NCBI RefSeq assembly: GCF_904849725.1
Contig: NC_058520.1
Coordinates: 398,053,993-398,117,992, forward strand
Origin: Hordeum vulgare subsp. vulgare
Lineage: Eukaryota; Streptophyta; Magnoliopsida; Poales; Poaceae
DNA length: 64,000 bases
Direction: 5' to 3'
The notes beneath the pieces were generated by a model. That model did no database searches, was not told the DNA's origin, and saw only the letters and a program-made list of their open reading frames with translations. Every line of letters begins with the position of its first letter. Within the stretch, counting starts at the first letter, position 1. This document shows positions 35,682 through 46,838 of the stretch, piece by piece. Both the position numbers and the translations under genes were made by a program.

Positions 35682-37591
35682 CTAATGAAGATGGTCTGGC
35701 TTCAGGAACTGACTGGTAGTAGGTAGAGATGTATCGTCCTCATCATCATTGCTGGAGCGAGGTGTGTGCACTGCATCAACTTCATGTTTTAGCTTCTCAA
35801 CAGTGATAGTCTGCTCCGTCAGTTTGATGTTGATGTCATGAAATTTTGTCTCCATGATCCTCTCAAGACTGTTCTGGTTCAGCAAGATGTTTGAAATTTT
35901 CTTCTCCATCCCCTAGATGGTGCTAACAAGGAATGTCACTTGTTGCTCTCTGGTTCTCAACTATGGAGCTGGAGCTGCTCTGGCTACCTATGCTTGTGTT
36001 GTTGCCTCTACCTATACACGAGCTCAAGCTGAACTAGGATGGATGGGGTCTATCACAACTACATTGTCTTCAAACTCTGCCAGTAGTGGCAGGTGTGGAC
36101 GATCAAGTAGATATCGTTTCTTCCCAATCTTAGCATTGATCAACATTTGAATGTATGGACCATATCCAAAGTATCTCTTTTTATTAGCAGTTATCCTCTT
36201 GACACTCTTAACTATCAGATCCATCACTCTAATCCTCGTGTGAGTGTCAATGTGGTGCGGCATGTTGATGGAATACCCTCTGATCATCTTATCATCTCCT
36301 GATTTAAGCATCCGGGTGTACCTCATGATGGTATTTGTGGTAGGTATCCCAGCTTACAGAAAGTAGACAGAGCCAAGCTTGTGTGTCTTCAAATAATTGT
36401 GGGCAGTGGATTGTACATATTATCCATAGAGTTGTGATTCATTGTTGGCTCAATGTACACATCCAAGTCACCCTCTTGGACCTTTGGAGCACCTATGATG
36501 GTTCACCACTCCTCAACAGTGGACTCATATCTGACCTTCAGCCATCCAAAAAATTCTACCATCGGGATAAAAATATGTAGTGGAGTAGAACTGCATGATC
36601 ATATCATCGTTCCAAGCAGTCATCTCTTTCCCGACAAAATCCTCTATGCCAATAGCTATGAAATTTTCTCACATGAGGAAAGAAGTCCTCATGTTTCTTG
36701 ATGTAGTCCCAGTGAACATACCTCATGTCGCTCATAGCTGCACTCTTGTCCAAAAGCACGGTCTCATAGAACTCATGATGTTCCTTGGTGTGAAAGCGAC
36801 CATCAAAAGTTGTCCTCCTCCTGACATCATAAGGATTTTCTGCTCTCGATAGTCTCAGTCCTTGAACTCTCCCCTTTTTCATGTCCGCGGCGACAAGATG
36901 AGCATCATTATGCTCTGGCAGGTGAGATCTCAGCTTTCTCAGCACATCATGCTCTTTTTCTTCTGCATGAACATCTCTCGATCCAGAGCCTTTATTTTTC
37001 TCTACTGCAGGTATGTACCTTGTAGTACTCTTGGGATTAGGAGCTACAGGCTTTATGGCCTTGGGAGCAGAAGACTTTTTTGGTTACAACCTTTCTCGAC
37101 ATTGCAGCCATCAACTTTTTATTTTTGGAAAGAGGTGGATTTGTAGGTACCTCTTCCTGTTCTTCCTGAGCTACTTCTTCTAGATCTTCATACATAGAAG
37201 TTGGTCTTCCAACAACATGTATGCCTGTATTTCTATCTCTTTTCTGCTTTGGCTTCTTCGCTAGCTTGGAGGTAGGGTTCTCAAGGGACAGTGCCATCCC
37301 TTTCTTGGCAGTCTCTCAAGCTCTAATAGCATCTGAGCTGGCATACTCTTTTCTCACTATTTTCTTGATTGTGACCTTCTCCTTCTACTTGTGAGAGGTG
37401 TTTTATTCACGAATGAAGTCAGCATCCTCCTCATCGTAATTTTGCTTCGTCCTAAACTAGGTAGCAGCCTTTGGCATATCATGAGAACTGGGAGTACCTG
37501 GATCAGAAGCACTCTTCTCAGGACTAGTGCGTGAGTCCATTACCATACTTGGTTCTGTGGAAACATTTTGGCTATCTTACGACCTTGACAT
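35682..37591 (-). pseudogene. Extra ORF of copy 1, resembling 'putative plant transposon protein'
   Basis: It starts MSRS (37591) and corresponds to MSGSDDSQN in copy 2. A Lys/Glu-rich basic N-terminus (MYEDLEEVAQEEQEEVP, 37297-37037) is followed by the conserved core (LRSHLPEHNDAHLV, VRRRTTFDGRFHTKEHHEF, MSDMRYVHWDYIK; 36945-36660), a domain part and a coiled-coil-like end (ISNILLNQNSLERIMETKFHD; 35900-35820). Frameshifts occur after FFPHVRKF (about 36690) and elsewhere, and a stop lies at codon 5. There are no RT, integrase or protease motifs. The likely family is the plant transposon protein domain listed in Pfam; I assign it by resemblance only. Function unknown. Confidence 0.6.
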
Positions 37592-37729
37592 GCTAACAAG
37601 CTGAAAAGCAAACAAGCTGACCATGTGAATAGTTGTAGAAGAGCAGGAGTAGATGAGCATCACAAAACACAAACGTTTACAAAAATTTGCACTCAAAGTT
37701 TTAGTTTTAAGTATCAATTTTCTCTATTT

Positions 37730-38450
37730 CGGTTCCACTAGGATGGAAAAATTGGAGTTTCCGAGACTGACCATCTACCTTAACAAAGACCTGGCCACAC
37801 TTTCCGGTAGCATCGAAAAGTGAGACTCGGTCTCACCGAGATGGTTCTCACAAACCCTAATTCTTGAATCATTTACACCGATCAAATCCACTCGGTGAAT
37901 CTGAGATTCAAAAAGTGGAGGTTTACCCCTAAACATCTTTGTTCATCTATGCTACGAGATTTGTTTTGTGGTTGGAGTCATGGCACACTGTGGCAAGATT
38001 TAGGGTGAATGCCTACGTGCAAGATTCAGATAAGTAACGCAAAAGGGACATCCTTCTATGGCGGCTACGATGGTGGATATTGCCGACGATGACGATGGAC
38101 TCCGGTAGTGAGGACGCGCTGTAGATGTGGAGGATGTTCGTGGAAAAGGGCAGCGACAACATAGGGGTAGGGAAAGCCAAGGAGGTGAAGGAATTTTAAG
38201 CCTCGGGTCTGCTAGGTATATATACCCTATTGCTGTTGGTGACATCGGGTTGGAAATATCGGTGCCACCGAGTTTCATAACTCCCGTGTGACTATGAAAC
38301 TTGATGAGGCGGAGTTTTTCAAATCAGTGGTACCGAGGTCTTAAAACCATATCAACCCTAGTGCTCCGTTGGGATGAAGATTTTGGGGTTTATGACACCG
38401 AGTGGCACATGGGAGGTTTGGGAAGTCAGCTCTTGTCGAGAGGATCTCCG
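37730..38450. repeat. Cluster of TCGGT-N3-ACCGA-like motifs upstream of the extra ORF (copy 1)
   Basis: Full or half sites are frequent, for example TTTCGGTTCCACTAGG at 37729, ACTCGGTCTCACCGAGA near 37826, ACTCGGTGAATCTGAG near 37890, ATCGGTGCCACCGAGTT near 38258 and AGTGGTACCGAGGT near 38321. It is the same motif as in the LTR block (42360-42700). The block lies just upstream of the ORF start on the element's sense strand. Confidence 0.65.
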
Positions 38451-38734
38451 AGTGCTCCTCACATAGAGTGTCCCTAAAATGCTTGCTCAAATTTTGTGAT
38501 GTAGCATGAATAGAATTTGAGACAAAAAAACATAGATAGCTAGAGATGGGTACTTAGGCATTCTTGTATATCCAGTTGGCAAAATAAAAAGGAAAGCCAA
38601 ATAACAACAATTGGGTATCCTCGAATGATCAAAAATATGCATACCAACATGCTCCGACACTAAGATGTCAAATAAATCATGGCAAACATGCAGAACCACT
38701 CTAGTATCTTCTCAGCAATTTGATGATGATAATG

Positions 38735-38814
<80 letters not shown>

Positions 38815-39337
38815 TATTGACTTAGGAGCCAAGCAACAATACTTGATCATAGGTCATACTCATAGCACAAGTGGGATTGCCACTTTTACATAAAGCTTCC
38901 AATGTGTTCACACCTTAAGAGATGCTTTAACTCAAGTCTTCCAGTAAAACTCCCCTCAATGTGACATCCCCCCAAAGAGGGATAAAGTAACCTTGGGTTT
39001 TATCGTAGAAGACTTCATGTAGGTGTATTAGTTTTGGATGCTCATTATTGATGAGGATCATCTTGAGTTGGGAGCAATCCTTGTTGTTTCTTACTCTTCT
39101 CATCTACATGGGTTAGTACCATAACAAGTAACAAATACAAGGATATCTATGGACATGGAATGAAGTACAGATGAGATGATGTCCATTGATACATTAAATA
39201 CCTTGTCCCTTGCTTACCTTTGAGGGATAGTGTGACTTCTTGAACTAATGCATAAGGTTGGGGTTGATTTCAACTAGTTCTTGCCAAAATGAATAAGAGT
39301 GAACTTCATTGGCGGTGTAACCCCTCGAGAGCTTCTC
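38451..39337 (-). other. Non-coding segment between the motif cluster and gag (copy 1)
   Basis: This is where pol would be expected in an autonomous element. No pol motif is visible on either strand. Collinear with 53101-53489 plus 61828-62284 of copy 2. Confidence 0.7.
38737..38810. repeat. (AT)37 microsatellite
   Basis: 74 bases of pure AT repeat between GATAATGTC and AGTATATTGAC. The same place in copy 2 (about 53410-53422) has only ATCTATATATGAGTATATTG, so the run expanded in copy 1. Confidence 0.95.
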
Positions 39338-41516
39338 TAGTTCTTCTTTTTGGGGACTCACATCATCTTGATGGTGATACTTGGAGTTTTGGTAGCACTT
39401 GATGAAGTAAAGCTAGTAGTGGACTTGGGAATCCACTTGACCGTGGCTTGTGGTTCTTCATCAAATGAGGCAATATCCTCTTGAATCTTGTCCTTGCCCT
39501 TGTGGTCTTGTGGTGGAAGGTCATCTTGAAAGCTTGTTTCCTTGGGGATAGTAGGATCATACTTCTTCTTTTGGGGAACAAACTTTAGTTTGGGGTACTG
39601 ACCTTCTTCGCATTAAACTCTAATGGCCTTGAAGTATCCAGTGCCTTGTTTCTCTCGATGTCATCCTTGCTTGTGTACAATTTCCTCGAATTTCTTACTT
39701 CCATCAAGACTCTTGAAGACACCTCTCTCTATAATCCCTTTCAACAAATGATTTTCTTGCTCAAGTGTCAGTAGGCTAAGATAATCATTAGTGGAATCAA
39801 GAGAGTTACTAGGAACAAAATCATTTGATTTAACATTAGTATTGTTGTTACCAGATGAAGAAAGTTTTTTTCCTTTGTTAATAGTGTGCTTAGGTTTAAC
39901 TTTTGGAGACGAACTAGACAAGAGTAATCATTTGGTTAGATAAGAAGAACTCTTCTTTCGAAGATCATCATTGATTTCGTTTAGAAACTCATGCTCTTGC
40001 TCTAAATTTACTTCTCGAAGCGTAGCTTCTCATGAGTTCTTGCAAGCTTTCTATGATCTTCTAGAGTAGATTCATGGGCTAACTTGAGAGTGTTTAATTG
40101 TTTAGTTACACACTCAAGCTCCTTCTTAATATCAGCACACGAATTATCTTGACTAGCTTGATTATCATCAAGTTCATTTTCATTGCTATCACTAGTTTTT
40201 TATCAAGGAACAAGTCATCATCTCCAAGTAAGTAATCCTCTTTACTATTAAAGTCAAAGTACTTGGGGTGTGATACGTTGGGGCCTTTATGCGTGAAGCA
40301 GTTTCCAATCCCTTCATTTGGTGAATCAAATATATCTTAGGCGTTGGAGGATACGAGTGCAAGGCCGGCAACACCTTCATCTTGACTATAGTCGGAGTTG
40401 GAGTGGTAGCTTCTCTCAGATTGGTTGTCGAACTCAGAGCCGAATACGCATTCACCAACATGAGCTTGATGTCTTCTTGTTGAGTCACTCTTGCTGTACT
40501 GGTCCTTCTTCTCTGATTCCTTGCTTCTACGAGAGAATCTTCATTCATAATGATTTTCTCTACTTCTTCTCTCTCTTTGAGGTGACTCTTCTCTTGCGCT
40601 TCGTCTTCTAGGTGAATCTTCTCTTCTTTTATGGGGGGAGAGCGCTCATTGGAGCAGTGTATGGGCCTTCCACAATTGTAGCAGCTTCGGTCACGACTAG
40701 ATGAACGCTTCTCTTCATATCTTGAGTTGGAGCTTCTCTCTTTGCCTCTACTTTTGTAAAACTTGTTGAATTTCTTGATCATGAGGCTTATCTCTTCATT
40801 GGTGAATAGGATGTCATTTGAAGTAGCGGGAGCATCACTTGAAGCTTTGTAAGAACCGCTTGACTTGTTATGCAGCTCTTCATTGTCCTTGAGTGATATC
40901 TCATGAGCGACAATCCTTCCAATGACTTTTGTTGGCTTGAGATCTTTATAGTTTGGCATCATCTGGATCAATGTGAACATAGTATTGTACTTTCCATCCA
41001 AGGCTTTAAATATCTTCTTGATGATTAATTTGTCGGTCATCTCTTTGCTTCCTAAGCCGGCAATCTCATTTGTGATGAGAGTAAGCCTAGAGTACATCTC
41101 AGCGACTCCTTCACCATCCTTCATGTTAAACTTGTCAAGCTGACTTTATAGCACATCCAACTTAGATTCCCTGACGGATCAGTACCTTCATGCAAATCAA
41201 TCAAAGTGCCCCAAATTTCCTTCGAATTCTCAACACGGCTAATCTTGTTGAACTCTTCGGGGCATAGGCAGTTGAATAGAATGTCACATGCTTGAGCGTT
41301 GTATTGGAACATCTTTAGTTCTTCAAGAGTCGCTTCACGATCGTGTTCCTTTCCATCATCGAAGAATTTACCTTGCAAACAAACATGAACAACAACCCAA
41401 ATGGTGGGCTTATGACCAAGAATATGCATTTTAATTTTATGCTTCCAACTAGCAAAGTTTGTACCATGAAAATATGAACCTCTCCTAGGTTGTGAAACTA
41501 ATGCAATGGAGACCAA
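39338..41516 (-). pseudogene. Copia gag (UBN2-type) of copy 1, frameshifted
   Basis: The N-terminus (41516-41121) has GTNFASWKHKIKMHILGH and FNCLCPEEFNKIS..EIWGTLIDLHEGT, typical of the UBN2/DUF4219 gag of Maximus/SIRE-like Copia elements. After a frame change near 41124 it continues with NYKDLKPTKVIGRIVAHEISLKD and a zinc knuckle (CYNCGRPIHCSNER near 40680), whose last Cys reads Arg. The tail has LEQENHLLKGIIERGVFKSL and ends VPKKKN-stop at 39338; TGA replaces the Trp codon just before it. No ATG is seen right after the primer site; the first residues may start at a non-ATG codon or have been altered. It is separated from the extra ORF by about 1.7 kb. Confidence 0.8.
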
Positions 41517-41517
41517 A

Positions 41518-41529
41518 GCTCTGATACCA
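41518..41529 (-). promoter_or_regulatory. Primer-binding site of copy 1 (tRNA-Met type)
   Basis: The minus strand reads TGGTATCAGAGC, a perfect match to the usual initiator-Met primer site, two bases from the LTR end at 41532. It overlaps the very start of the gag frame. Confidence 0.9.
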
Positions 41530-41531
41530 CT

Positions 41532-43044
41532 TGTATGATCCGCGATATGTATAGAGGGGGTGATTAGATTACTTGACCAAATAAAAACTTAGCATTTTCC
41601 CAACTTTAGTTCTGGGCAAGTTTTAGCAGTTGTTATAAGTCAAGCACACCCTACACATGCAAGTCTAAGATTATCGCAGCGGACAGTAATGACATGCATA
41701 TGTAAGTAGGGGGTACAGATAGGAAGATCAAACGCAAAGGTTGACACAAGAATTTTCGGTGTGGCTTCGATAGGTGGTGCTATCGTACATCCACGTTGAC
41801 GGACACTTCAACCTATGAAGGGTAACGACCGTGCAAGTCCACTGAGGGCTCAACCCATGGAGGGTCCATGGAGAATAAACCTCGTATATTCCATCAAGGC
41901 TTACGTCAACGAAGGACTACCCTCACTTGGGGTAGATCTTCCCAAAGTAGGCGATCTCCTTGACATTAAAAACTTCTTGGTTCAACTCCACAACACGAAG
42001 TAGGAGGCTACCAAGCGACACCTGACCAATCTAGGAGGCACCACCCTCTAAAAGGTAACACATGTGGTAGAGCAATGAACTCCTTTCTCTTGTGCTTCAA
42101 AATATAGTCTCCTCAACACTTAGTCACTCTCTCACAGATTTGGCATGGGTAGAAGAGATTGATTGGGTGCAAAGCAACATGCGTATGCTAGAGATCAAGT
42201 TTCAGATAGATGGATTGGAATATCTTGATCTCAACACATTTGAAGGTTGCTCTCTCTTAGATACATGGATATGGCGAGTGTATGTGTGTTCTGAGTACTT
42301 CCTCTGTGAATGGGAGGTGGTGGATGGGTATATATAGGCACCTCCAAAGATCCAAATATTACAACATTATTTCCCATCTCAGTGAAACCGAAGTGAATCT
42401 CGGTTGCACCGATTTGCACAAAATGTGGCAAATTTTGAATTCTCTGTGAGACCAATATAGGAAGCTCGGTGGTACCGATATGGTGAACTGGGGCAGTTTC
42501 CAAATCTCGGTGAGATCGATTCCAAGACTCCAAATTTTCGATTCTTGAAAACGACATACCAAAAACTTGGTCGATGGTTTTCGGTGGCACCGAATGGAAT
42601 GTTGGTCGTACCGAGATTCTAGGGTCTGGCAAAGGTTCTGTGTGGTTGAAAATCGGTTGGACCGAATGGAAAATCTTGGTGGCACCGATTTTGATGTTTA
42701 TCCTTTGGACAGAGAACTTTTGTGGGAGAATGGGTGAGTATTTTTGGTGGCTACCTCTAAGCACTTGAGAAACCAATTCATCATAGATATCTCTCCGCCT
42801 TTTAATAGTATTGGCTTACCTATGGACTCAAATGTGATTTTTCACAAATATAAAATGCATAGTATTTTAGCTTGAAGCTTGGCCAATCCTATTCCTTTCC
42901 TTGCATCAAGGGGTTCTCCTTACAATCCTTTACCCAATGCATCTTTGAACTTTTCTGAAATATACTTGGATAAGATTATTAGTTCAATTACACATATGTT
43001 CCGATTAATTACCAAAACCACCTTAGGGAGAAGTTGTGCTTTCA
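41532..43044 (-). repeat. 5' LTR of copy 1
   Basis: 1513 bases, TGTATGATCC...TGTGCTTTCA on the plus strand; the partner family LTR is 48062-49641. The block 42360-42700 holds a cluster of TCGGT-N3-ACCGA motifs (for example 42400-42412, 42466-42478, 42582-42594, 42653-42665). An open frame of 181 codons on the minus strand here is a by-product of the repeats. Confidence 0.85.
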
Positions 43045-43204
43045 CTGCCCCTCCCCGCCTGCCCCTCCCCGTCGGCACCCCGCCACCCCAACCCCGGTTG
43101 CCCCCTCCCCGTCGGCACCCGCTACCCCGTCGGTGCCCTCCTCCACCTCGTGGTGTCCCCCACCCCACTGGCGCACCTTACCCACACTTGATGAGCTTTC
43201 CCAT
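43045..43204 (+). repeat. C-rich imperfect repeats
   Basis: Strongly C-rich, with imperfect copies of CCCTCCCCGTCGGCACCC (about 43062-43130). It reads as a Pro/Arg-rich peptide in one frame, but composition alone explains this. Confidence 0.6.
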
Positions 43205-43460
43205 GCATGAATGCTATATGTTTTCTTGGATTAATGCTATACGGATGAATGCTAGATGGATATATGTATGGATGAATGCTAGATGGATATATTCATGCTA
43301 GATGGGTGCTATGGATGAATGCTATATGGATGAATGCTAGATGGATATATTTATGGATGAATGCTAGATGGATATATGTATGGATGAATGCTAGATGGAT
43401 ATATGTATGTTATATGGGTGCTATGGATGAATGTTATATGGGTGCTATGGATGAAAGTAT
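43205..43460 (+). repeat. Minisatellite, ATGGATGAATGCTAGATGGATATATGT-like units
   Basis: Units of roughly 19-27 bases built from ATGGATGAATGCTAGATGG and ATATATGT recur about eight times, with shorter variants (GGGTGCTATGGATGAATG). Open frames repeating MNARWIY come from the repeat. Confidence 0.8.
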
Positions 43461-43734
43461 TAATTTGTTGTAGTTGTTTTTATTTAGTAGTTTATGTAGA
43501 TGTTTTTATGTAGTATTTTTCATAGTAGTTTGTAACTACTAGTTTTTGTAGTAGTTTTTATATATTGACTTTTGTAGTAGTTTGTATGTTTTCGCCTTTA
43601 TCTTGAGCGAGTGTTGACAAAATTTGAGAGATAAGAGATGTTTTCACAGGAATGCTACCAATTGTTGCCGTAGAGGGTGATATGTTCATTTTGAATCATG
43701 ATTTCCTATTGATATTTATATTGTTTTTAGTCAT
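43461..43734 (+). repeat. GTAGTTTTTATG-type low-complexity run and flank of the Tat-like element
   Basis: 43480-43600 has degenerate GTAGTTTTTAT repeats. 43600-43734 shows no feature except the target site GTCAT at its end. It is continuous with 47761-48061 across the inserted element. Confidence 0.6.
43730..43734. other. Target-site duplication of the Tat-like element, left copy (GTCAT)
   Basis: Identical to 47756-47760, and abuts the TGTCGGTG end. Confidence 0.85.
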
Positions 43735-44204
43735 TGTCGGTGAAGGATCGACACCTTTGGGGGCCTCGATGATCCCCTTTTTGCTGGTTTGGCAGGGAGA
43801 CGGGTCGCGGCAAGAGCAGAACCAACAGTCAGGGCCCGGCAAGATCTTTTTACCCAGGTTCGGGCCGCGTGGTGCGTAAAACCCTACTCCTGTATGCGTT
43901 TAGTTATTCTTTTTGGGTTACTGTAGATCTGTCCCTTTTTACAGCCTTTCGATTTGCCAAAAAGCCCCTACTACTGAGCCTAGGGCATTGTCTATCTCCC
44001 CGGCACGGAACTCCCGTCGGGATCTGTTCATCCTTCCCAACAAGCGAGTGATTGCCGGGGCTTGCAATCTGCACTTGGTGGTTTCTGAGTATCGCTTTTG
44101 CCCCAAGCCTCAGTGACGCGCCTTGCCGCTACGGAGGGGTTGCCGGTGTCTACGCACAAGTCTGGGGCACTACAGACCCCAGTCTTTAGTGCACCGACGG
44201 GAGC
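43735..44204 (-). repeat. 3' LTR of the Tat-like element, internally deleted
   Basis: Matches the 5' LTR (46839-47755) at both ends, but about 450 bases (47090-47540 of the 5' LTR) are missing at the junction GAGCCTAGGGCATTG. The outer end reads CACCGACG, near the canonical CACCGACA. Confidence 0.85.
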
Positions 44205-44221
44205 CCCCGGGCCTGGGCCAC
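44205..44221 (-). other. Polypurine tract of the Tat-like element
   Basis: The minus strand reads GGCCCGGGGGCTCCC just before the LTR start. Other Triticeae Tat-type elements have the similar CCCGGGGGCT motif. Confidence 0.6.
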
Positions 44222-44593
44222 ACACGCTTGCGAGGCATTGTTGGGCCGGGCACAAAGCAGTGTGCAGACTCGCGGGCACCGTGCTTATCGGAATCGAGCC
44301 GTTACAGGCTTTCTTTCCCACGTCGCGCATTGAACGCGCGAAGTGGGAGGGTGCGCGGCCTGCGCGCGGTTGCCTCTTTACCCCCTAAAAACGCCTCTGC
44401 CACATGTAGGACATGCGCAGCGGTGGTCGGTCAAGTGGCGATCATGGCCTTAAAAGCCGCGGGCGTGGATGGGCCTGCCCCTGCATGCGTTGGTGCAGCT
44501 GGGCGGTTCCCTATTCCTCCCGTGACTTGAGGGCGATTGGGCGAGACGGGCGGTGGCTTCTGGAGCGAGGAGGGTGTGCCTCCGAGCTTTGCC
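44222..44593 (+). other. GC-rich stretch between the 3' LTR and the B3 gene
   Basis: No convincing ORF on the minus strand. It would be the upstream region of the antisense gene. GC content is high compared with the rest of the window. Confidence 0.4.
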
Positions 44594-44601
44594 CTATAAA
44601 T
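44594..44601 (+). promoter_or_regulatory. TATA box of the antisense B3 gene
   Basis: CTATAAAT lies 96 bases before an ATG (44697), with a pyrimidine-rich leader between (CATCCATCTCACTCTC). The spacing suits a normal plant gene promoter, which suggests the gene was captured with its own promoter. Confidence 0.5.
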
Positions 44602-44696
44602 TAGGGTGTTTGCGCGGAGGTTTTGCCCATCCATCTCACTCTCAAAGCCTTCAGTGTCTGTCGCATTGCCCTCTCTTGTTTCTTTCATCTTCGCCG

Positions 44697-45263
44697 ATGG
44701 CGCCCGCCCCTAGCCATTGTTAGGGGACGGGGCCGGCCTCCATCGGCCGCCAGGGCGGCAAGGGTATCCTGTTCGGATCATACCACAGCTTCAGAAGCCG
44801 CAGCCAGTGGCAGCCCTGTTGACCGTGGTGGGAGAGGCTCGAGGGGTCGAGGACGCCGGGGTCATGGCTGAGGGAGGTGGAGTGCTACTCCAGCGTCTCC
44901 GCCTTCTCCTGGACTTGGCAGGCACTCGGACGGGACGACACTGGAGTTCTTCGTGGAGCTGCACGGCGTTCTGCGGGGCCATCTGCATCTCCCCCACCCT
45001 TTCGCTAGGGCGATGTAGGCTGCCAGGCCCCCTGTCTTGAAGTTGCTGGCGCACGACTGCTCCAAGGGCGCTATGCAGGCGCACGTGGAGTACCCGAAGC
45101 GCCACTCCATGCTACTCGGGCGGGGCTGGAAAGCTTTCGCCCGCACCCATAGCCTCGAGGATGGGCATAACTTGAAACGGAGGACGATATGCTATCCGTA
45201 AAGTTTTACGGGCGCTCAGGTGTGCGTCTCGGCTGCTGCGAAGAGAGCTCGAGCGTTGCCTAG
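44697..45263 (+). pseudogene. B3-domain (REM-like) DNA-binding protein, broken, antisense to the retrotransposon
   Basis: ATG at 44697 begins MAPAPSHC and meets a stop at 44721. The B3 domain lies in another frame from 44941: LEFFVELHGVLRGHLHLP, a stop in FARAM-stop-AARPP (45013-45018), then HSMLLGRGWKAFARTHSLE, DGHNLK, a frameshift near 45180, and MLSVKFYGRSGVRLGCC ending at 45261-45263. The W..F...H.L..G spacing followed by a hydrophobic strand (SVKF) is the C-terminal B3 signature. B3 proteins bind DNA in the nucleus and regulate transcription in plants. At least two frameshifts and two stops make this copy inactive. The gene is transcribed against the element and has its own TATA box. Confidence 0.7.
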
Positions 45264-46817
45264 TGTCCTTCCTCGAGAGAAAGTGACGAGGAGGATAGCG
45301 GCGGCAGTGGTGCCCTTGGCAGGTCAGGATCCCGGGGGGTCAGGTCGGAGTACGATTCCCCGGGTTACGACTGACCGCCGGCCCCGTCGCCGAGGCCCGC
45401 TCACTCCTCTCCCCCGCTTGACGGGGTTATCTTGATGGAGCTGGCACCGGTGCCCCATGTTCGAGGGGGAGACACTACCGTAAGCTCTGACTTCTCCAGC
45501 CCCCCTTCTTGGGCCACCCTACCAGGGTGGGCGCTGGCTCTGTAGCCCGGGAGGACACGCGCTCGCCGGCTCCGGATCCTTCACCCCATCATGTGCCCTA
45601 CCTTCTCGTATCAAGCCAGGAAGGGGCGGGCAGTGCTTGTCGGGGCTGGTATCATTTTTCTGTCTTTTTGAACTTCACTTCCTACGCATTGGTCGTTCCT
45701 CGTCAAAAGAGAGAGTCTTTAGGTCAGGACAACAATGCTTTGTAAGTGGTATCAAATGTATCCAGACAAATGAATGAATAGCTGCATCCTTTATTCTACT
45801 CTCCTTTTGTATGATTATTTCCTTGCACTTTCCGGAAGCTTGCCGGCTTGACTTATCGTACCGCGAGCCCTTAGAGGAGCGACTTCTTAGAAAACTCAAC
45901 AGAGGAGGTCATCACCGGCAAGACTCCTTGCCGCACTCAGTGCAACCATTTAAATCGTCGAGCGCGGCTCGAGGCGAAATAAGGTGCTACAGAGCCGTCG
46001 GAAACGTTGAGCGAGTTTGAAATGAGATAAGGGAGCTATGTGGCTGCTCAAGTCGTTGAATAGGCTTGAAACAGAGTCGGAGTGCACTGATCATAGCAAG
46101 GTCCATCTGCGTGTGGGGTTCTCATAGAAAAGTCGATACTTCAAAAGGATACAACTAGTCTACCAAGAGTCTGGTAAGGAGTTTGATTCTGTACTTATCT
46201 CGCACGTCACGGCATTCCTAGCTGCAGCGTCTGAACGTGCTGTTGGGGAGGAGTATCCATACCCCTGGCAAGCTGACGTTGCCTCCAGCGGCCTTCTTGC
46301 CGAAGAGGTTTTCGCCGGTGGCACTTGGCCATTCTAGAGGAAAGAGGCATACTGGGGCGTAACGCTTTCTTATCTCTTTTGCAAGAATTTGGCTGGTGGA
46401 GCCCCCAAGCACATCTTTATGGCGTCACAACGCTTCAAGGAGGAATGCGAGCTGGAGGGCGCGTAAAGGGGCGGTTCGGGGCCTCGGACGCGTCCTCGAT
46501 GACCATGTAGTACTCCGGAGAGGTGCGTTGGTCGGAGTAAGCGTCGGAGGCCTGGCCGAAGCCCCCTGTCACGCCCTCCACAGCAGCGCGGCATTCCAAG
46601 GAAGTGTGTCGGCCAGGCGATGCGGAGCTCGGGGCTTCCGCTCCTTCCACCCGCGCTCGCATAGCACCTATGGAGGCGCTATGAGCTCTTGCGCGGGCAG
46701 AGCAGCCACTGCTTCCTCCCACTCAGGGGAGATGCAGCGACGAACTGGGATCCGTGGAGCCGACGAGCAGCTCGTTGGATCGGGGTGGCGATGATGCCGG
46801 CTTGCTTCCAACGATGC
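45264..46817 (-). other. Internal remainder of the Tat-like element
   Basis: Directly after the B3 stop, an acidic tail-like stretch (ESDEEDSGGSG on the plus strand) continues to about 45370. The part 46370-46720, near the primer site, has GC-rich minus-strand frames that may be a gag remnant (EYYMVIEDASEAPNRP), but no domain can be claimed. 45640-46300 shows nothing recognisable. Confidence 0.4.
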
Positions 46818-46836
46818 CCCTACCTGGCGCGCCAAA
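46818..46836 (-). promoter_or_regulatory. Primer-binding site of the Tat-like element
   Basis: The minus strand reads TTTGGCGCGCCAGGTAGGG just inside the LTR. This form is common in grass Tat-type elements as I know them. It shows the element runs right to left. Confidence 0.65.
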
Positions 46837-46838
46837 GA

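Larger units (their letters stand above)
35336..43044 (-). mobile_element. Copia-like family, copy 1: pol-less element with gag and an extra ORF; 3' LTR missing
   Basis: Read on the minus strand: 5' LTR (43044-41532), Met-type primer site, gag (41516-39338), about 900 non-coding bases with an (AT)n run, a cluster of TCGGT-N3-ACCGA motifs (38440-37730), then the extra ORF (37591-35682). Compared with copy 2 it lacks about 310 internal bases and the 3' LTR. Gag ends with the same MWVPKKKN-type tail as copy 2, the point where Maximus/SIRE elements place the gag-pol border, but no integrase, RT or RNase H follows in either copy. It is therefore a non-autonomous family rather than one damaged copy. 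Confidence 0.8.

Noticed and set aside
42231..42776. 181-codon open frame on the minus strand
   Set aside because: It lies wholly within the LTR of Copia copy 1, in the palindrome-rich block. No domain is visible and the frame is not kept in the LTR of copy 2.
43276..43473. Open frame repeating MNARWIY
   Set aside because: A by-product of the minisatellite.
46396..46794. 132-codon frame on the plus strand
   Set aside because: It overlaps the minus-strand leader of the Tat-like element, has only low-complexity Ala/Arg content and no motif.
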